Shown piece by piece: positions 22,198-32,379 of a stretch of 64,000 nucleotides of DNA; position 1 is the stretch's first letter; each line of letters opens with the position of its first letter. The notes below the pieces were generated by a model, which saw only the letters and a program-made list of their open reading frames with translations, searched no databases and was not told the origin of the DNA. The position numbers and the translations under genes were made by a program. Source of the stretch: Procambarus clarkii. Its lineage: Eukaryota > Arthropoda > Malacostraca > Decapoda > Cambaridae. The DNA is taken from assembly GCF_040958095.1 (NCBI RefSeq), contig NC_091181.1:27050783-27114782 (forward strand). The letters run 5' to 3'.

Positions 22198-22276
22198 TAT
22201 ATACAGCCTGTCCTCATTAACAAAGGCATAATGCTAGTTAATCCAGCTGCCAACCCCCCTGTTTATGAATGAAAGA

Positions 22277-22311
22277 CTGTCCCCCCGACATTGATTATAT
22301 CGGGGGGACAG
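22277..22311. repeat. Hairpin CTGTCCCCCCGA
   Basis: A perfect 12-bp inverted repeat (22277-22288, 22300-22311) with an 11-base loop, just after the 380-bp twins. Confidence 0.8.
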
Positions 22312-22379
22312 AAAGCCATAGTGTATTCATGCACGTTTTTGTTTTTATCGAGGTTCCCCCCCCCCCCCCAAGGCCGAAT

Positions 22380-22562
22380 TACTGACCCCGCCCAGGATGC
22401 AACCCCACAACAAGCTTACTAACTCCTGCGTACCTACTTACTGCTAGGTGAACAGACCCATTAGGTGAAAGGAAATGTACCATATATGTCCCGCCTGGGA
22501 TTCGAACCTGGAATTCTCGATTATGCGTCGAAAACGAACCCGACTGTACTACCGGGACGCTA
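22380..22562 (-). mobile_element. tRNA-derived SINE, variant B
   Basis: On the minus strand: GTCCCGGTAGTACAGTCGGG (A-box region), CCAGGTTCGAATCCCAGGC (B box), then CACCTAATGGGTCTGTTCAC, TAGGTACGCAGGAGTTAGT and TTGTGGGGTTGCATCCTGGG. The same variant recurs at 58180 and 58500. Confidence 0.8.
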
Positions 22563-22744
22563 ATATGTATGTGTACTAACCACACAAAACCGAACATCAC
22601 ACATCCACTCATACAAAAACTAACAGATAACACATGAGACACTAACAGATAACTTCGATCCTTTGCGGATAAGTGGTACAAGGAAAAAAAAGGATGAGAT
22701 GTTACGATATGAATTTATAAGTCATCTCATGGCCGGCCTCATGG

Positions 22745-23470
22745 TCACGGTAGCCTCAGCCCTTGTCCACTCCGCCCCACCTATCCTGCCAGCCCCCGCA
22801 CACTCAACACACATACCTTGTCATAACCTCCCCCGCCCCCCCCCCCCCCCTCCCTCGATCACATATTCCGCTCAGCTTACCACCTACATCTTCCACCCAA
22901 CCACTAACCCAGTCCACTATTACCTTCCCCGCCAACTCTACCACTCACCCTAATACACACCCCGCACACCACTATATGGGGAGCACACGAGAAACGGAAC
23001 ACAGATGGAAACTAAGTATCCGATTGCGCTGGAGACATTGGGCATATTTTTGTCCAGTTTCAGAATAATGAATAAATGGAATGAGTTAAGAAGCGGTGTA
23101 GCTCATCCCCCACTACGTACAACTAGGTGAATACAACATACCTCCCCCTTTCCACTAACCTGCAATATCAAACACCCTCTCTACCCCCTTCCCCTCCCAC
23201 TGTACCTCCTACCCTACCTACACAACATTACATCCCACTTCCCCTATCAGCCTCCCCTCCCACACTACATCACAGATCCTGGCCACTCCACACCTCACCC
23301 TGCCCTCCACAAGATCATCTACCTTACCCACATATGCTTCAGCAAACCTAACCTACTTCATTCACTACGCAACTCTGCAATTCCCGCCTACTTCACCAAT
23401 AATCTCCCCACACCCCTCCACAGTCTCACTCATTGACTCAACACCTATCCAGCCAACCCTTGTTCAATTC
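22745..23470. repeat. C/pyrimidine-rich low-complexity region
   Basis: The plus strand is strongly C- and T-rich over about 700 bases, with a C-run near 22837-22850. Open frames here are Pro/Thr/Ser-rich artefacts. Confidence 0.6.
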
Positions 23471-24093
23471 ACCTCCTTCCGCCACTCATCCAGTCCACTA
23501 CTTACTTTCCCTACTCGTCTACTCCACCACCAGAAGAAAATGTATACGCTGGTTAACATTGTATAAATGAATGGCCGCGTCTGTGGTAGAAAATAAACTT
23601 TAAAGAAAAAGAAACACCGTCCAACAACCAACATCATCTGCCAACCTTGGGCCACTGCTTCATCTACCGCTGATTGCAACCCTCGTCCACTCCTTCACCG
23701 GGTTGCAACATACGTGGAGGGTAAAAATAAGTGTTGTAACGACTCAAACCACAATTGAGTATGGCTTGCAAAGTCCCTCTTCTGAGTAAAGAATATGAGA
23801 CAAGGAGTGTTCTAGTAAAATAACTATCTGAGGAAGAGTCCAGCGTTTCTGTTGTGCCACAGTGCTTTGTCCCAGATGACTGTCTGGCCGAAAGAATATG
23901 GGTTTGGGAGGGAAAGTGATGATTCCTGACTGAAATGTTGTCAGGGATATTTGAAGGATCCACATATTAGATATTCTTAGTTATAAAATGTCGAATAACA
24001 AGTCAGTTTAATTATTTTATTGTAATTATAAGGTGCCTATGGTCCTGGCCAATGCTGAGGTCCACCTTTATCCTCCACCATGGCCTTCCCTTC

Positions 24094-24358
24094 CAGCCCG
24101 CTCGTGCGGAGCGTTCCCAACGTCACAAAGCTGCTGTACTAAATTGTCTGAACCTAACCTACCCGAGTACCCACGAACAGAAAACGGGACATTACTTCAA
24201 ATTCGCGAGCCGCTGCCATATTCGGTACATCGGTTTTTTGGCCCTAGGGAAATTATACGTAAAATTGCGATGTACTATTCAGGAGAACGAGTTGACCGTT
24301 TTCCTGAATAGTACCCAGGAGAACCCGGGGTCAGCCCGTTCTCCTGAATAGTACATCG
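24094..24358. mobile_element. CAGCCCGTYCTC-family element(s)
   Basis: It starts CAGCCCGCTCGTGCGGAGCG. CGATGTACTATTCAGGAGAA (from 24268) is the mirror of the stretch at 24331-24358 with two mismatches, so two element ends face each other. The left part (AGCGTTCCCAACGTCA, CCCACGAA, GAGCCGCT) also matches 26793-27093. Confidence 0.55.
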
Positions 24359-24544
24359 TACATCCTGAATAGTACCGGTTCAACCATGGCTGAGTTGAAC
24401 CAGTACCCAGCCATGGCCCCCTCTCATTCACCCAACCATGGCACCTGCTGAGTCAGCCCTTTACCCTTTTAGGATTATAGTTAAAAATTAGCATCTTGCA
24501 GCACCTAAAAAATCGCATTTTCAACTTGCGGTATTACTTGCTTA

Positions 24545-24655
24545 GCTAAATGAATTGTGGGGTTCAGTCCCTGAGCCCATTATGTGCCTCTGTAACCCTT
24601 TCCACTACCGCCCACACGATGGGTATGGGGTGCATAATAAATGAACTAAACTAAA
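24545..24655 (+). repeat. Interspersed repeat Y, best copy
   Basis: GTTCAGTCCCTGAGCCCATT, ATGTGCCTCTGTAACCC, CCACTACCGCCCACACG and GGGGTGCATAATAAATGAAC. It ends in AACTAAACTAAAAAAAAA, resembling a retroelement tail. Confidence 0.75.
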
Positions 24656-24694
24656 AAAAAAAGGCTATTGTTTTCTTTTATTGGTTATAATTTA

Positions 24695-24719
24695 ATATAT
24701 ATATATATATATATATACA

Positions 24720-24775
<56 letters not shown>
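24695..24775. repeat. (TA)n microsatellite, interrupted once
   Basis: Two TA tracts (24695-24717 and 24721-24775) are separated by CAG. Confidence 0.97.
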
Positions 24776-24778
<3 letters not shown>

Positions 24779-24799
24779 TTTATCGATCATTAAAAAACC

Positions 24800-26690
24800 T
24801 ATCTTCATGAAATGTTGAAATAAAACTTGTAGACTTTAATTCATACACGTATTATCTAACACTGAAGCCTAGGCTTGGCTCAATTACCAAGTCATGCCGT
24901 CCCGCCGTGGTCAACGGGTGAACTGCACCCCGCCATTCCTACACAGTCTGCCTGCAAGAACCATATACATCTAACACCTTACACAAGACACCACCTAGAC
25001 TCCCAGGGTACGTATCTTTTTCGAACGCAGGACCTCATGATGCAGGCATACCGACATATGTTAAAAGTGGTCTAGTTTGTAAACAAAATTCCCACCCGGA
25101 ATAGCTCGTACGATAAGAAAACTTTTGCAAATATATGTAAAAGATTTTACTATCAGTCACATCCGATAATAAAGGTTTTTAATATTACGGTTTTATTGGA
25201 TTAATGAGTTATACTATTATTAGTTTATAATAACATATACTGTATATGCAAAAATATTAATTAGAGAGTTTACAAGCAGCTGTAACTGATGAGGACTTTT
25301 ATTAAATTGACCAAATTAAGTCGACTGAAAACTCCGTAATTAAAGGGGATCCATGAAATCCTGCAATTAAAAGACAAACAACATTCTGTAATTAAAGAGT
25401 GCCTATAAAATTAGGCACAAAAATAGTGTACTTGGAAACATTAACAAAAAACAGTTTATCTTCGGAGGGAGAGAAGGAAGAGTCCAATCTTGGGTTCTTT
25501 GTCGTGGCTATTGACCCATGTCCACTCTGACGAGTCATTATGCTTCCTTGGCAAGGTGGATATTGCAATGGTTGCACACGTCTGATGCATGTGCGAGTAA
25601 TTTTCCGATAATATAGTCATTCATTCCAAACAAGCCCGTGATGCAAAATTGAGTATCCTCACGTATTGTGTGCACCCCTGAGTCCATTATGGCTGTATAT
25701 CCAGTATATCTGCCATCGCCGCCCCCTCCACCAACCCAGCCTGGATGGGTACGGAGTTTATAATGTAACTTGTTAACATGAAATGTAAAGTGTTTGGTTT
25801 AAAGAACATTGGTGTCCAGTTCCTGAATCCATTATATGTGATTAACCTTTCCGCCCACATGATGTATAAGGCCCATAATATTTAAATTAGCTTCACTACA
25901 TTGGCGATGAATTCGACCAAAATTATTATACAATATTCTTGGTAACTACCGCCACTCCTTCCCTTCCCTTCCCGCCACACATTCATTTAATCAATATATA
26001 GAACGTTGCAACAGCTGTATGCCTATTTCAGGTTATTAATCGAAGAGTGAACGTATAGCAATCATAAAACTCCCTAACGGTTTAATACACCGTGTAGTTT
26101 AATCTTCGTGAGCAGCGAATGTCCAACACATGTTAACATAAGCCATGGACAAAATCTGCCGGTGGCCGGAATCTTCAACAGGCTATAGTCTCTGATATCT
26201 GTATGCCCCTAGCGAGCACTGAAAGCTTCAATGGTGTTAAAGCGAGCATTGAAAACTCCATGTTAAAGGTTTGTTGATAACGTTTCATCCAATAAAACGT
26301 AGGCCATAGCTTAACACCACTAAAGTGTCAGAATCTTAAGACCTACCTAAGAAGTGAGCTCATACATGTTAAAATTTGCACATGACTCTCATGACTATAT
26401 AGGCATATATAGGCCAGTCAAACTTGAATTTGAAATCGCCTGTGTAATTTGCATGTGATAATGTTAGTAATTAATTTAATACGTTGCTAAGGTGACAAGC
26501 TGTATGCAAAATTACTTTTTGAGCATGGAAATGGAATTAAGTTGAATAACTATTGATAGCAAAACATATGCATAATTAATAGCTTATAGGTTATATGCAA
26601 ATATATGAACGTCTAAGCTAATGTAGAAAAATTATGAGTGTAGTGTTTGCATTTTAATCTATAGATGTTGGCCAATTTGTATAGGAACTG
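24800..26690. other. AT-rich DNA, no gene seen
   Basis: No coding exon was recognised. A weak repeat-Y relative lies at 25815-25885. Confidence 0.45.
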
Positions 26691-26792
26691 TTAAGGAGTT
26701 GAGTTGTGAAGAAGTTACAAGTAAAACAGAGTTTGGAAATGATCAATTGTCTGAGAGTCAGGTCATTCTTGATTCTATCAACCGTGTCTTTT

Positions 26793-27093
26793 CAGCCCGT
26801 TCTAGTGAGCGTTCCCAACGTCAAGAAACTATCGTACTAAAGTGCCCTTATCCTAACCTTCCAGAGGACCCACGAAAGAAAACGATACATTATGTCAATC
26901 TCGTGAGCCGCTACCACTTTCTAGTGCGGCAGTTTTCTGCCTTAGGTAAACTTGCCTTCTCGCCATGCCCTGTGGCTGGGGGGATTGGTGCCCTGAAGCT
27001 ACATAAACACCCTATACCCCCCGAAGTGGCAAGGGGAGTTAGGGGACAAAAAAATTACGTCAAAATGCGATGTGCTATTAGGAGGACGGGTTG
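26793..27093. mobile_element. CAGCCCGTTCT...GGACGGGTTG element
   Basis: It starts CAGCCCGTTCTAGTGAGCG and ends CTATTAGGAGGACGGGTTG. Its left half matches 24094 onward (GCGTTCCCAACGTCA, CCCACGAA, GTGAGCCGCT), and its right end contains TTACGTCAAAATGCGATGTG. A 176-codon frame crosses it (26699-27229) but starts at a non-ATG codon and has no recognisable domain. Confidence 0.6.
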
Positions 27094-27599
27094 TCGGCTA
27101 GCGACAGCTAGAGTAGTCAAAGAAATGATGTCAGGTAACTGTGCCGGTTCTCCCACTTGGAATTTAAACAGTTGCGAGGAAGTATTATATTCAGAAAACT
27201 GTTTAGTATTGCGGGAAGGTTTGCGTTAAAATTATTGTTAACACCTGTAGGTGATTGTCACTATTTGGCGAAGTTATTTAACTTATATGTTAATGAGATA
27301 AGCTAGCCTACTGTAAATGTAAGTTATTTAGATGTAGCAACCATAGAGGTCGTTTGCACAGATGCTGGCCTGCTTGTGTTGAAAGGCCTCAGTGGCAGTG
27401 TGGATGGACAAGACTTAGGCAGAATGTGCAAAGTGTTCAACTGAGTAACTTAAAGTATTTAAGTACCTATGTTCAGTTATTATATTGTGGATGCAGATGT
27501 TTTCCTCTTGATTTGATTTAAAGTGCACATTAGGTGTTAATACTTAGTTAATATATTGAGAAATAAATACCTTTCTGGGGGTTGCCACTTTTTTCATAG

Positions 27600-28145
27600 A
27601 TTTTTCCAGGCATATTATTTCCTGGTGACCGTTAGTTGCTAGCAAGCTTTTGTCTGTGAGACACACTCATTCCTGCATACCGGACCCGGAGATTTTATTA
27701 ACAACAGTGTACATAATCAGTAAGGCACGATCACCGAATGTCCAGTTATTAGACCTTTCAGACAAGTTGGCATGAGGTACCTGGAGCTTTGCAATTAGTT
27801 TATTCACTCTCGTATTCTTGAAGATATCCTCACAGTGTACCCAAAATTTGCCAGTGCAGGCTACTAAACATATAGCCCTGTATGACTAACCATCCTGCGA
27901 GATGGGGACTTTTATTACCACTGCTACCTTATTCAATCTTGTGTTGATATCCTCAAAATGCATCTGGAGTCTGCCAGTGAAGACTGCTTATCACATGCCT
28001 CTGTATGACTAACCATCCTGTGTGATGGGGATCTTTTAGCATCACCTAGTTAGCTTTTTTTTTTTTGACACACTGTACTCCACTTCATATAGTCTAGGGG
28101 TAGCTGCACTAATGCAGATGTACCTCATGTACTAATAAAAAAAAA
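27600..28145 (+). mobile_element. Possible retroelement 3' region with internal duplication
   Basis: CTGTATGACTAACCATCCTG followed by (T/C)G(A/T)GATGGGGA occurs twice, about 125 bases apart. The segment ends ATGTACTAATAAAAAAAAA, as a 3' UTR and tail would. No coding region is left. Confidence 0.35.
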
Positions 28146-28286
28146 GGTACCAAGGTGTAGGAATTATACATGAATTTTGTTTTTAATATGTAATACATTT
28201 TGTTAATTATTACTGGTAGTCTTATTTATCCTAATACCTTCCATCCACTCATGGACTGCAGGGTTTTCCATAATATTTTTAATTCA

Positions 28287-28343
28287 GTAAGTAATTATCA
28301 AAAGAGGGCACCAAGCCGGGGAGACTATATGTAGCTCCATATA
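28287..28343 (-). mobile_element. I/Nimb-like LINE 3' fragment
   Basis: CAGTAAGTAATTATCAAAAG and GGCACCAAGCCGGGGAGACT match the 3' end of the full LINE at 36093-36150 in the same orientation. About 57 bp remain. Confidence 0.7.
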
Positions 28344-28529
28344 TTGTGTAAGCTGGTTAAGGGGCGGACCCGGAAGGTGATAAGACTGATAAAAAAAAGA
28401 ATAGTGCTTTTCTAGCAAGTTTTAACAATTTCGACCTTTCTAGTAAGTTCACCTATGATTTGGAGATTAACAGTGCTGATATTTGTTTAGATATTATCAG
28501 AGGCTATGGTTGAGGGGGAGGGGGGGGGA

Positions 28530-28775
28530 GGAAACAGCTGAGTGGACAGCGTTTCGGATTCGTAGTCCTGAGGTTCCTGGTTCGATCCCCGGTGGAGGGG
28601 GAACCAAATGAGCAGAGTTTCTTTCACCCTGTGACCTAGCAGTAAACAGGTACGTGAGAGTTAGACAGCTGCCTCGGGCTGCTTCGTGGGGATGTGTAAC
28701 AAAACGGAGGCCTGGTCGAGGACCGGGCCGCGGGGACGCTAAGCCCCGAAATCATCTCAAGAAGATGGTTCAGGA
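28530..28775 (+). mobile_element. tRNA-derived SINE (family 1), near full length
   Basis: Head AGCTGAGTGGACAGCG (A box) and CCTGGTTCGATCCCCGG (B box). Body GCAGAGTTTCTTTCACCC, AGCAGTAAACAGGTACGTGA, GTTAGACAGCTGCC. Tail GGCCTGGTCGAGGACCGGGC and CCCGAAATCATCTCAAGAAG. This is the most complete copy of the family in the window. Confidence 0.88.
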
Positions 28776-29019
28776 ACCCCGCAAGCATATTTTTCCATGC
28801 ACTGAGCTATACCTTTATCAGTATAAGCCATGAATGTATTTACAAAACCATGAATATATTCATAATATTACTTACAATTCACAGAACACAGATTCTCGCC
28901 TTGGAATTTCCCTGTAGGTGACAAAACGCCAGTATGACTGGCTATATAAGTCTGCTGCCTCGTACTGGTGGTGGCCAAGACTGTAACTGTCCACTCCCCC
29001 ACTATCCACAGGTTAGGAA

Positions 29020-29140
29020 ACAATTTGGGTTCATGGGTTCATGGGAAACAATTTGGGGTCATGGGTTCGTATCCTGGCCGGGGAGGATTTACTGGGCGCA
29101 ATTCCTTAACTGTAGCCACTGTTTAACGCAACAGTAAAAT
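29020..29140 (+). mobile_element. SINE family 3 (GGGTTCGTATCC)
   Basis: A B-box GGGTTCGTATCCTGGCC is followed by GGATTTACTGGGCGCAATTC, CTTAACTGTAGCC and TGTTTAACGCAACAG. The copy at 62145-62290 has the same B box and a full tRNA-like head. A short direct duplication (GGGTTCATGG / AAACAATTTGGG) occurs in the head. Confidence 0.6.
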
Positions 29141-29189
29141 GTGTACTTGGATGAAAAAACGATTCTTCGCGGCAGGGGATCGTATTCCA

Positions 29190-29275
29190 GAGACCTGCTC
29201 GAAACGCTACGCGTACTAGTGGCTGTATAAGAATGTAACAACTCTTGTATATATCTCAAAAAAAAAAAATTAACC
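29190..29275 (+). repeat. Interspersed repeat X
   Basis: CGAAACGCTACGCGTACTAG and TGGCTGTATAAGAATGT, ending in an A-run. Related copies lie at 34028 (plus), 59450 and 59935 (minus). It looks like a retroelement 3' end. Confidence 0.65.
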
Positions 29276-29735
29276 TAAAACTTTTGGGGTTTTATTTACA
29301 ATGGTTCCTATGATGTTAAGAGGTGCCAACTCATGTCATTTTCACTAACCTCATCACTTAATTCCAAGTCAGCAACTCATGTCCACTACTACAATACCAA
29401 CCCCAACATTTATGGTATTTTAATGATTAATTTATAAAATAATACTTTTATATATTTTGTTAAAGCGACGGTAGTTTTTAATGAGAACGTTTAAAAAGAA
29501 CTATCTGCATCATATTTTGTTTAGCAATTCAGCAATTAAATATTCTCATGCTGGAACACTCATGGTTTTGTTGGTGCTGATGAACTTGTTTTGTTTTAGT
29601 ACTAGGCTTTAATCTGCTCATATTAGTAACGAGAGTACAGTGACATAACACTATTTTCTCGGCTTGACGTACAGTACTGCATTTATACACACACTAGGAG
29701 GGCTACCCGGGTCTGTCTTTTATATGTTAATATAT

Positions 29736-29829
29736 CCATCCAAATCTATCTATCTATTTATCTATTCATCCATCTATCTAAACATCTGTATGTTTATCCA
29801 TGCAAATATCCATCTATCTATTCATATTT

Positions 29830-29890
<61 letters not shown>
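29736..29890. repeat. (ATCT)-rich tract followed by (TA)n
   Basis: Degenerate ATCTATCC/ATCTATCT repeats (29736-29820) precede a 59-base (TA)n (29832-29890). A MITE begins directly at 29891. Confidence 0.93.
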
Positions 29891-29894
<4 letters not shown>

Positions 29895-30281
29895 GTACCT
29901 AGTAGCCAGAACGCACTTCTCAGCCTACTATGCAAGGCCCGATTTGCCTAATAAGCCAAGTTTTCATGAATTAATTGTTTTTCGACTACCTAACCTACCT
30001 AACCTAACCTAACCTAACCTAACTTTTTCAACTACCTAGCCTAACCTAACCTATAAAGATAGGTTAGGTTAGGTTAGGTAGGGTTGGTTAGGTTCGGTCA
30101 TATATCTACATTAATTTTAACTCCAATAAAAAAAATTGACCTCATACATAATGAAATGGGTAGCTTTATCATTTCATAAGAAAAAAATTAGAGAAAATAT
30201 ATTAATTCAGGAAAACTTGGCTTATTAGGCAAATCAGGCCTTGCATAGTGGGCTGAGAAGTGCGTTCTGGCTACTAGGTAC

Positions 30282-30285
<4 letters not shown>
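29891..30285. mobile_element. 395-bp MITE embedded in (TA)n with CCTAA core
   Basis: TGTCGTACCTAGTAGCCAGA at 29891 is mirrored by the end of the element at 30285. The 85-bp terminal inverted repeats (29891-29975, 30201-30285) differ at about three sites. (TA)n flanks both sides. The middle holds (CCTAA)n followed by (TTAGG)n. No transposase is encoded. The TA flanks fit a TA-targeting DNA transposon, but the superfamily is not shown. Confidence 0.9.
29996..30101. repeat. Telomere-like (CCTAA)n/(TTAGG)n inverted tracts
   Basis: CCTAA runs to about 30052 and then, after ATAAAGAT, reverses to AGGTTAGG runs. TTAGG is the common arthropod telomere repeat. Here it lies inside a MITE, so it is an interstitial, element-borne tract and not a chromosome end. 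Confidence 0.85.
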
Positions 30286-30329
<44 letters not shown>

Positions 30330-30333
<4 letters not shown>

Positions 30334-30453
30334 CACAGACACAAACTAGGGTTTTACACAACTTCCCCATGCACTCAAGATATGTCAATAGGCCGTTCTA
30401 CCTCTTCGCCCTTACATCAGTTGTATATAGTCCTGGGGACCATTCAGGCTTGT
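30330..30453 (+). repeat. Module M copy 1 between (TA)n tracts
   Basis: CAGACACAAACTAGGG, ACTTCCCCATGCACTC, AATAGGCCGTTCTACC and CCTGGGGACCATTCAGGCTT, flanked by (TA)n at 30286-30329 and 30454-30478. The last block is identical to part of the 260-bp satellite monomer. Confidence 0.85.
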
Positions 30454-30493
<40 letters not shown>

Positions 30494-30518
30494 CATTCAT
30501 ATATATATATATATATAC

Positions 30519-30645
30519 ACACACAGACACAAACTAGGGTTTTACACAACTTCCCCATGCACTCGAGATATGTCAATAGGCCGTTCTACCTCTTCGCCCT
30601 TACATCAGTTGTATATAGTCCTGGGGACCATTCAGGCTTGTTTGC
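30519..30645 (+). repeat. Module M copy 2
   Basis: This is almost identical to 30330-30453 (one A/G change in CACTCRAGA and a few end bases), again with (TA)n on both sides (30646-30670 on the right). It ends GGCTTGTTTGCATATATA, as the satellite arm does at 9779. Confidence 0.85.
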
Positions 30646-30710
30646 ATATATATATATATATATATATATAATCAATTTATCTATCCTTCCATCTACTCAT
30701 CTATCTATCC

Positions 30711-31245
30711 ATCTGTACTCACCTAGTTGAGCTTCGGCTCTAGTCCCGCCTCTCAACTGTCAATCAACTCGTGTACAGGTTCCTGAGCCTTTTGGGCTCT
30801 ATTATATGTACATTTGAAACTGTGTATGGAATCTGCCTCTACTACATCACTGCCTAATGTATTCCATTTGTTAACTACCATGACACTAAACAAAAATTCT
30901 TTCTAATGTCTCTGGATCATTTGGGTACTCAGTTTCTACCTGTGTCCCCTTGTTTTGTGTTCTACCAGTGCTAAATAGTTTGTCTTTGTCCGCCCTGTCA
31001 ATTCCTCTTGAGAATTTTGTAGCTGGTGATCATGTCTCCCCTAACTCTTCTGTCTTCCAGGAACGTGAGGTTTAATTCCTGTAGCCTTAACTTGTAACTC
31101 ATACATGTCAGTTCTGGAACTATTCTGGTGGCATACCTCTGAATCTTCTCTAACCTTGTCTTGTGTTTAACTAGGTACGGACTCCAGGCTGGAGCTGCTT
31201 ACTACAGGAATTGGTCTGACTTATGTGGTACACAAGGTTCTGAAT
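30711..31245 (-). mobile_element. CR1-like LINE, 3' part, split by an insertion
   Basis: It has the same 3' end as 11925 (TCACCTAGTTGAGCTTCGGC, CGCCTCTCAACTGTCAATCA) and the minus-strand CR1 tail with LKAQ/LEKIQ-like and PELTCMSYKLRLQELNL-like segments. The sequence resumes at 31700 after a 442-bp insertion. Confidence 0.8.
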
Positions 31246-31687
31246 TAACAAATCCACAAGGGCAGTGATGAAGATTCGAACCTTCGTCCGAGAGCATCCC
31301 AGACGCTGCCTTAATCGACTGAGCTACATGGTAAAGAGTTGAAACCAGAAGTTCTACTAAACTTACTTGGATCCTGCAGACACAAACTAGGGTTTTACAC
31401 AACTTCCCCATGCACTCGAGATATGTCAATAGGCCGTTCTACCTCTTCGCCCTTACATCATTACACACAAAAATCACAATAGCGTGATACATCAAATGAA
31501 CAAGTTTCAGAGAGGCTGCAGGATCCAAGTAAGTTCAGTAGAACTTCTGGTTTCAACTCTTTACCATGTCGTAGCTCAGTCGATTAATGCAGCGTCTGGG
31601 ATGCTCTCGGACGTAGGTTCGAATCCTCGTCACGGCCCTTGTGAATTTGTTCATTTGATGCATCACGCTATTGTGATTTCTGTGTGT
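31246..31687. mobile_element. Foldback SINE composite inserted in CR1
   Basis: Flanked by AAGGTTCTGAAT at 31234-31245 and 31688-31699, a 12-bp target duplication. It has two tRNA-like SINE copies in opposite orientation (31379-31268 minus and 31516-31630 plus, about 95% alike). The plus copy has GTAGCTCAGTCGATTAATGC (A box) and GTAGGTTCGAATCC (B box), plus a GTCTG/CGGAC anticodon-like stem. Between them lies part of module M (31377-31460). The plus copy also has its own 45-bp inverted repeat (TTACACACA...; 31463-31507 with 31645-31688). Confidence 0.85.
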
Positions 31688-31699
31688 AAGGTTCTGAAT

Positions 31700-31990
31700 G
31701 ATTCCTTACACAAGTTTCTAAAGGCAGTTCTTTAGAAACATCTAGCATATGCCGCTGATCCTTTTGATGTGGGCCTCTGGGGACAGGTTCGGTGTGATAT
31801 CAATCTCCAGATCTTTCTTTCTATTTGACTCTTGTAGGATTTTACCTTCCAGATAGTACCTTGTGTTCAGCCTTTTGCTCCCTTCACCTAATTTCATTAC
31901 ATTGCACTTACCTGAGTTAAGTAGCCATTTTCTAGACCATTCTTCCAGTTTATCCAGGTCGTCTTCTTGTATTGCTGAATTCCTGGGTGC
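31700..31990 (-). mobile_element. CR1-like LINE, upstream part of the split copy
   Basis: The minus strand encodes DLDKLEEWSRKWLLNSGKCN, VMKLGEGSKRLNTRYYLEGK and DITPNLSPEAHIKRI, the region just after the RT catalytic core in CR1-like elements. It joins collinearly to 31245 once the insertion is ignored. Confidence 0.82.
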
Positions 31991-32127
31991 CTTCCCTGGT
32001 GGTGGCATTAATAATGAAATATATATAAATGCCACTGCTCCATGTGCCTCTGTGAGGTGGGCTTTGCCCCGGTAGGCAGAACACTGTAGCTTCAGGGAGC
32101 CACTGGGGCTCACCCAAAAATTGGCGT

Positions 32128-32177
32128 CTCATTACATTCAATGCTGTTTTTTTTTAAACAGCATTGAATGTAATGAG
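32128..32177. repeat. Perfect 22-bp hairpin
   Basis: CTCATTACATTCAATGCTGT and its complement flank a 6-T loop (arms 32128-32149 and 32156-32177). A smaller hairpin TATGAAACTGCAA follows at 32211-32240. Confidence 0.88.
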
Positions 32178-32379
32178 TCTCCTAAAGTGTTTCTATTTCC
32201 TGAAACTGCCTCTATGAAACTGCAACCCTTGTTGCAGTTTCATAAGAGGTAATTTCGTTAGTAGTCAACCATCTACATCCACAAAGAGTGCCTTAATAGT
32301 TAACAAATTAGTCATGCCTCCATCACCTTAAGAAACTCACATAACATCAGAATTAAGGAAACTGCAGAAGGCCTATTGG

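Noticed and set aside
26699-27229. 176-codon open frame as a gene
   Set aside because: It starts at a TTG codon, spans a non-autonomous TIR element whose left half repeats at 24094, and has no recognisable domain.
29996-30101. Chromosome end or old telomere fusion site
   Set aside because: The facing CCTAA/TTAGG tracts lie inside a MITE with 85-bp TIRs, which explains them without a fusion.
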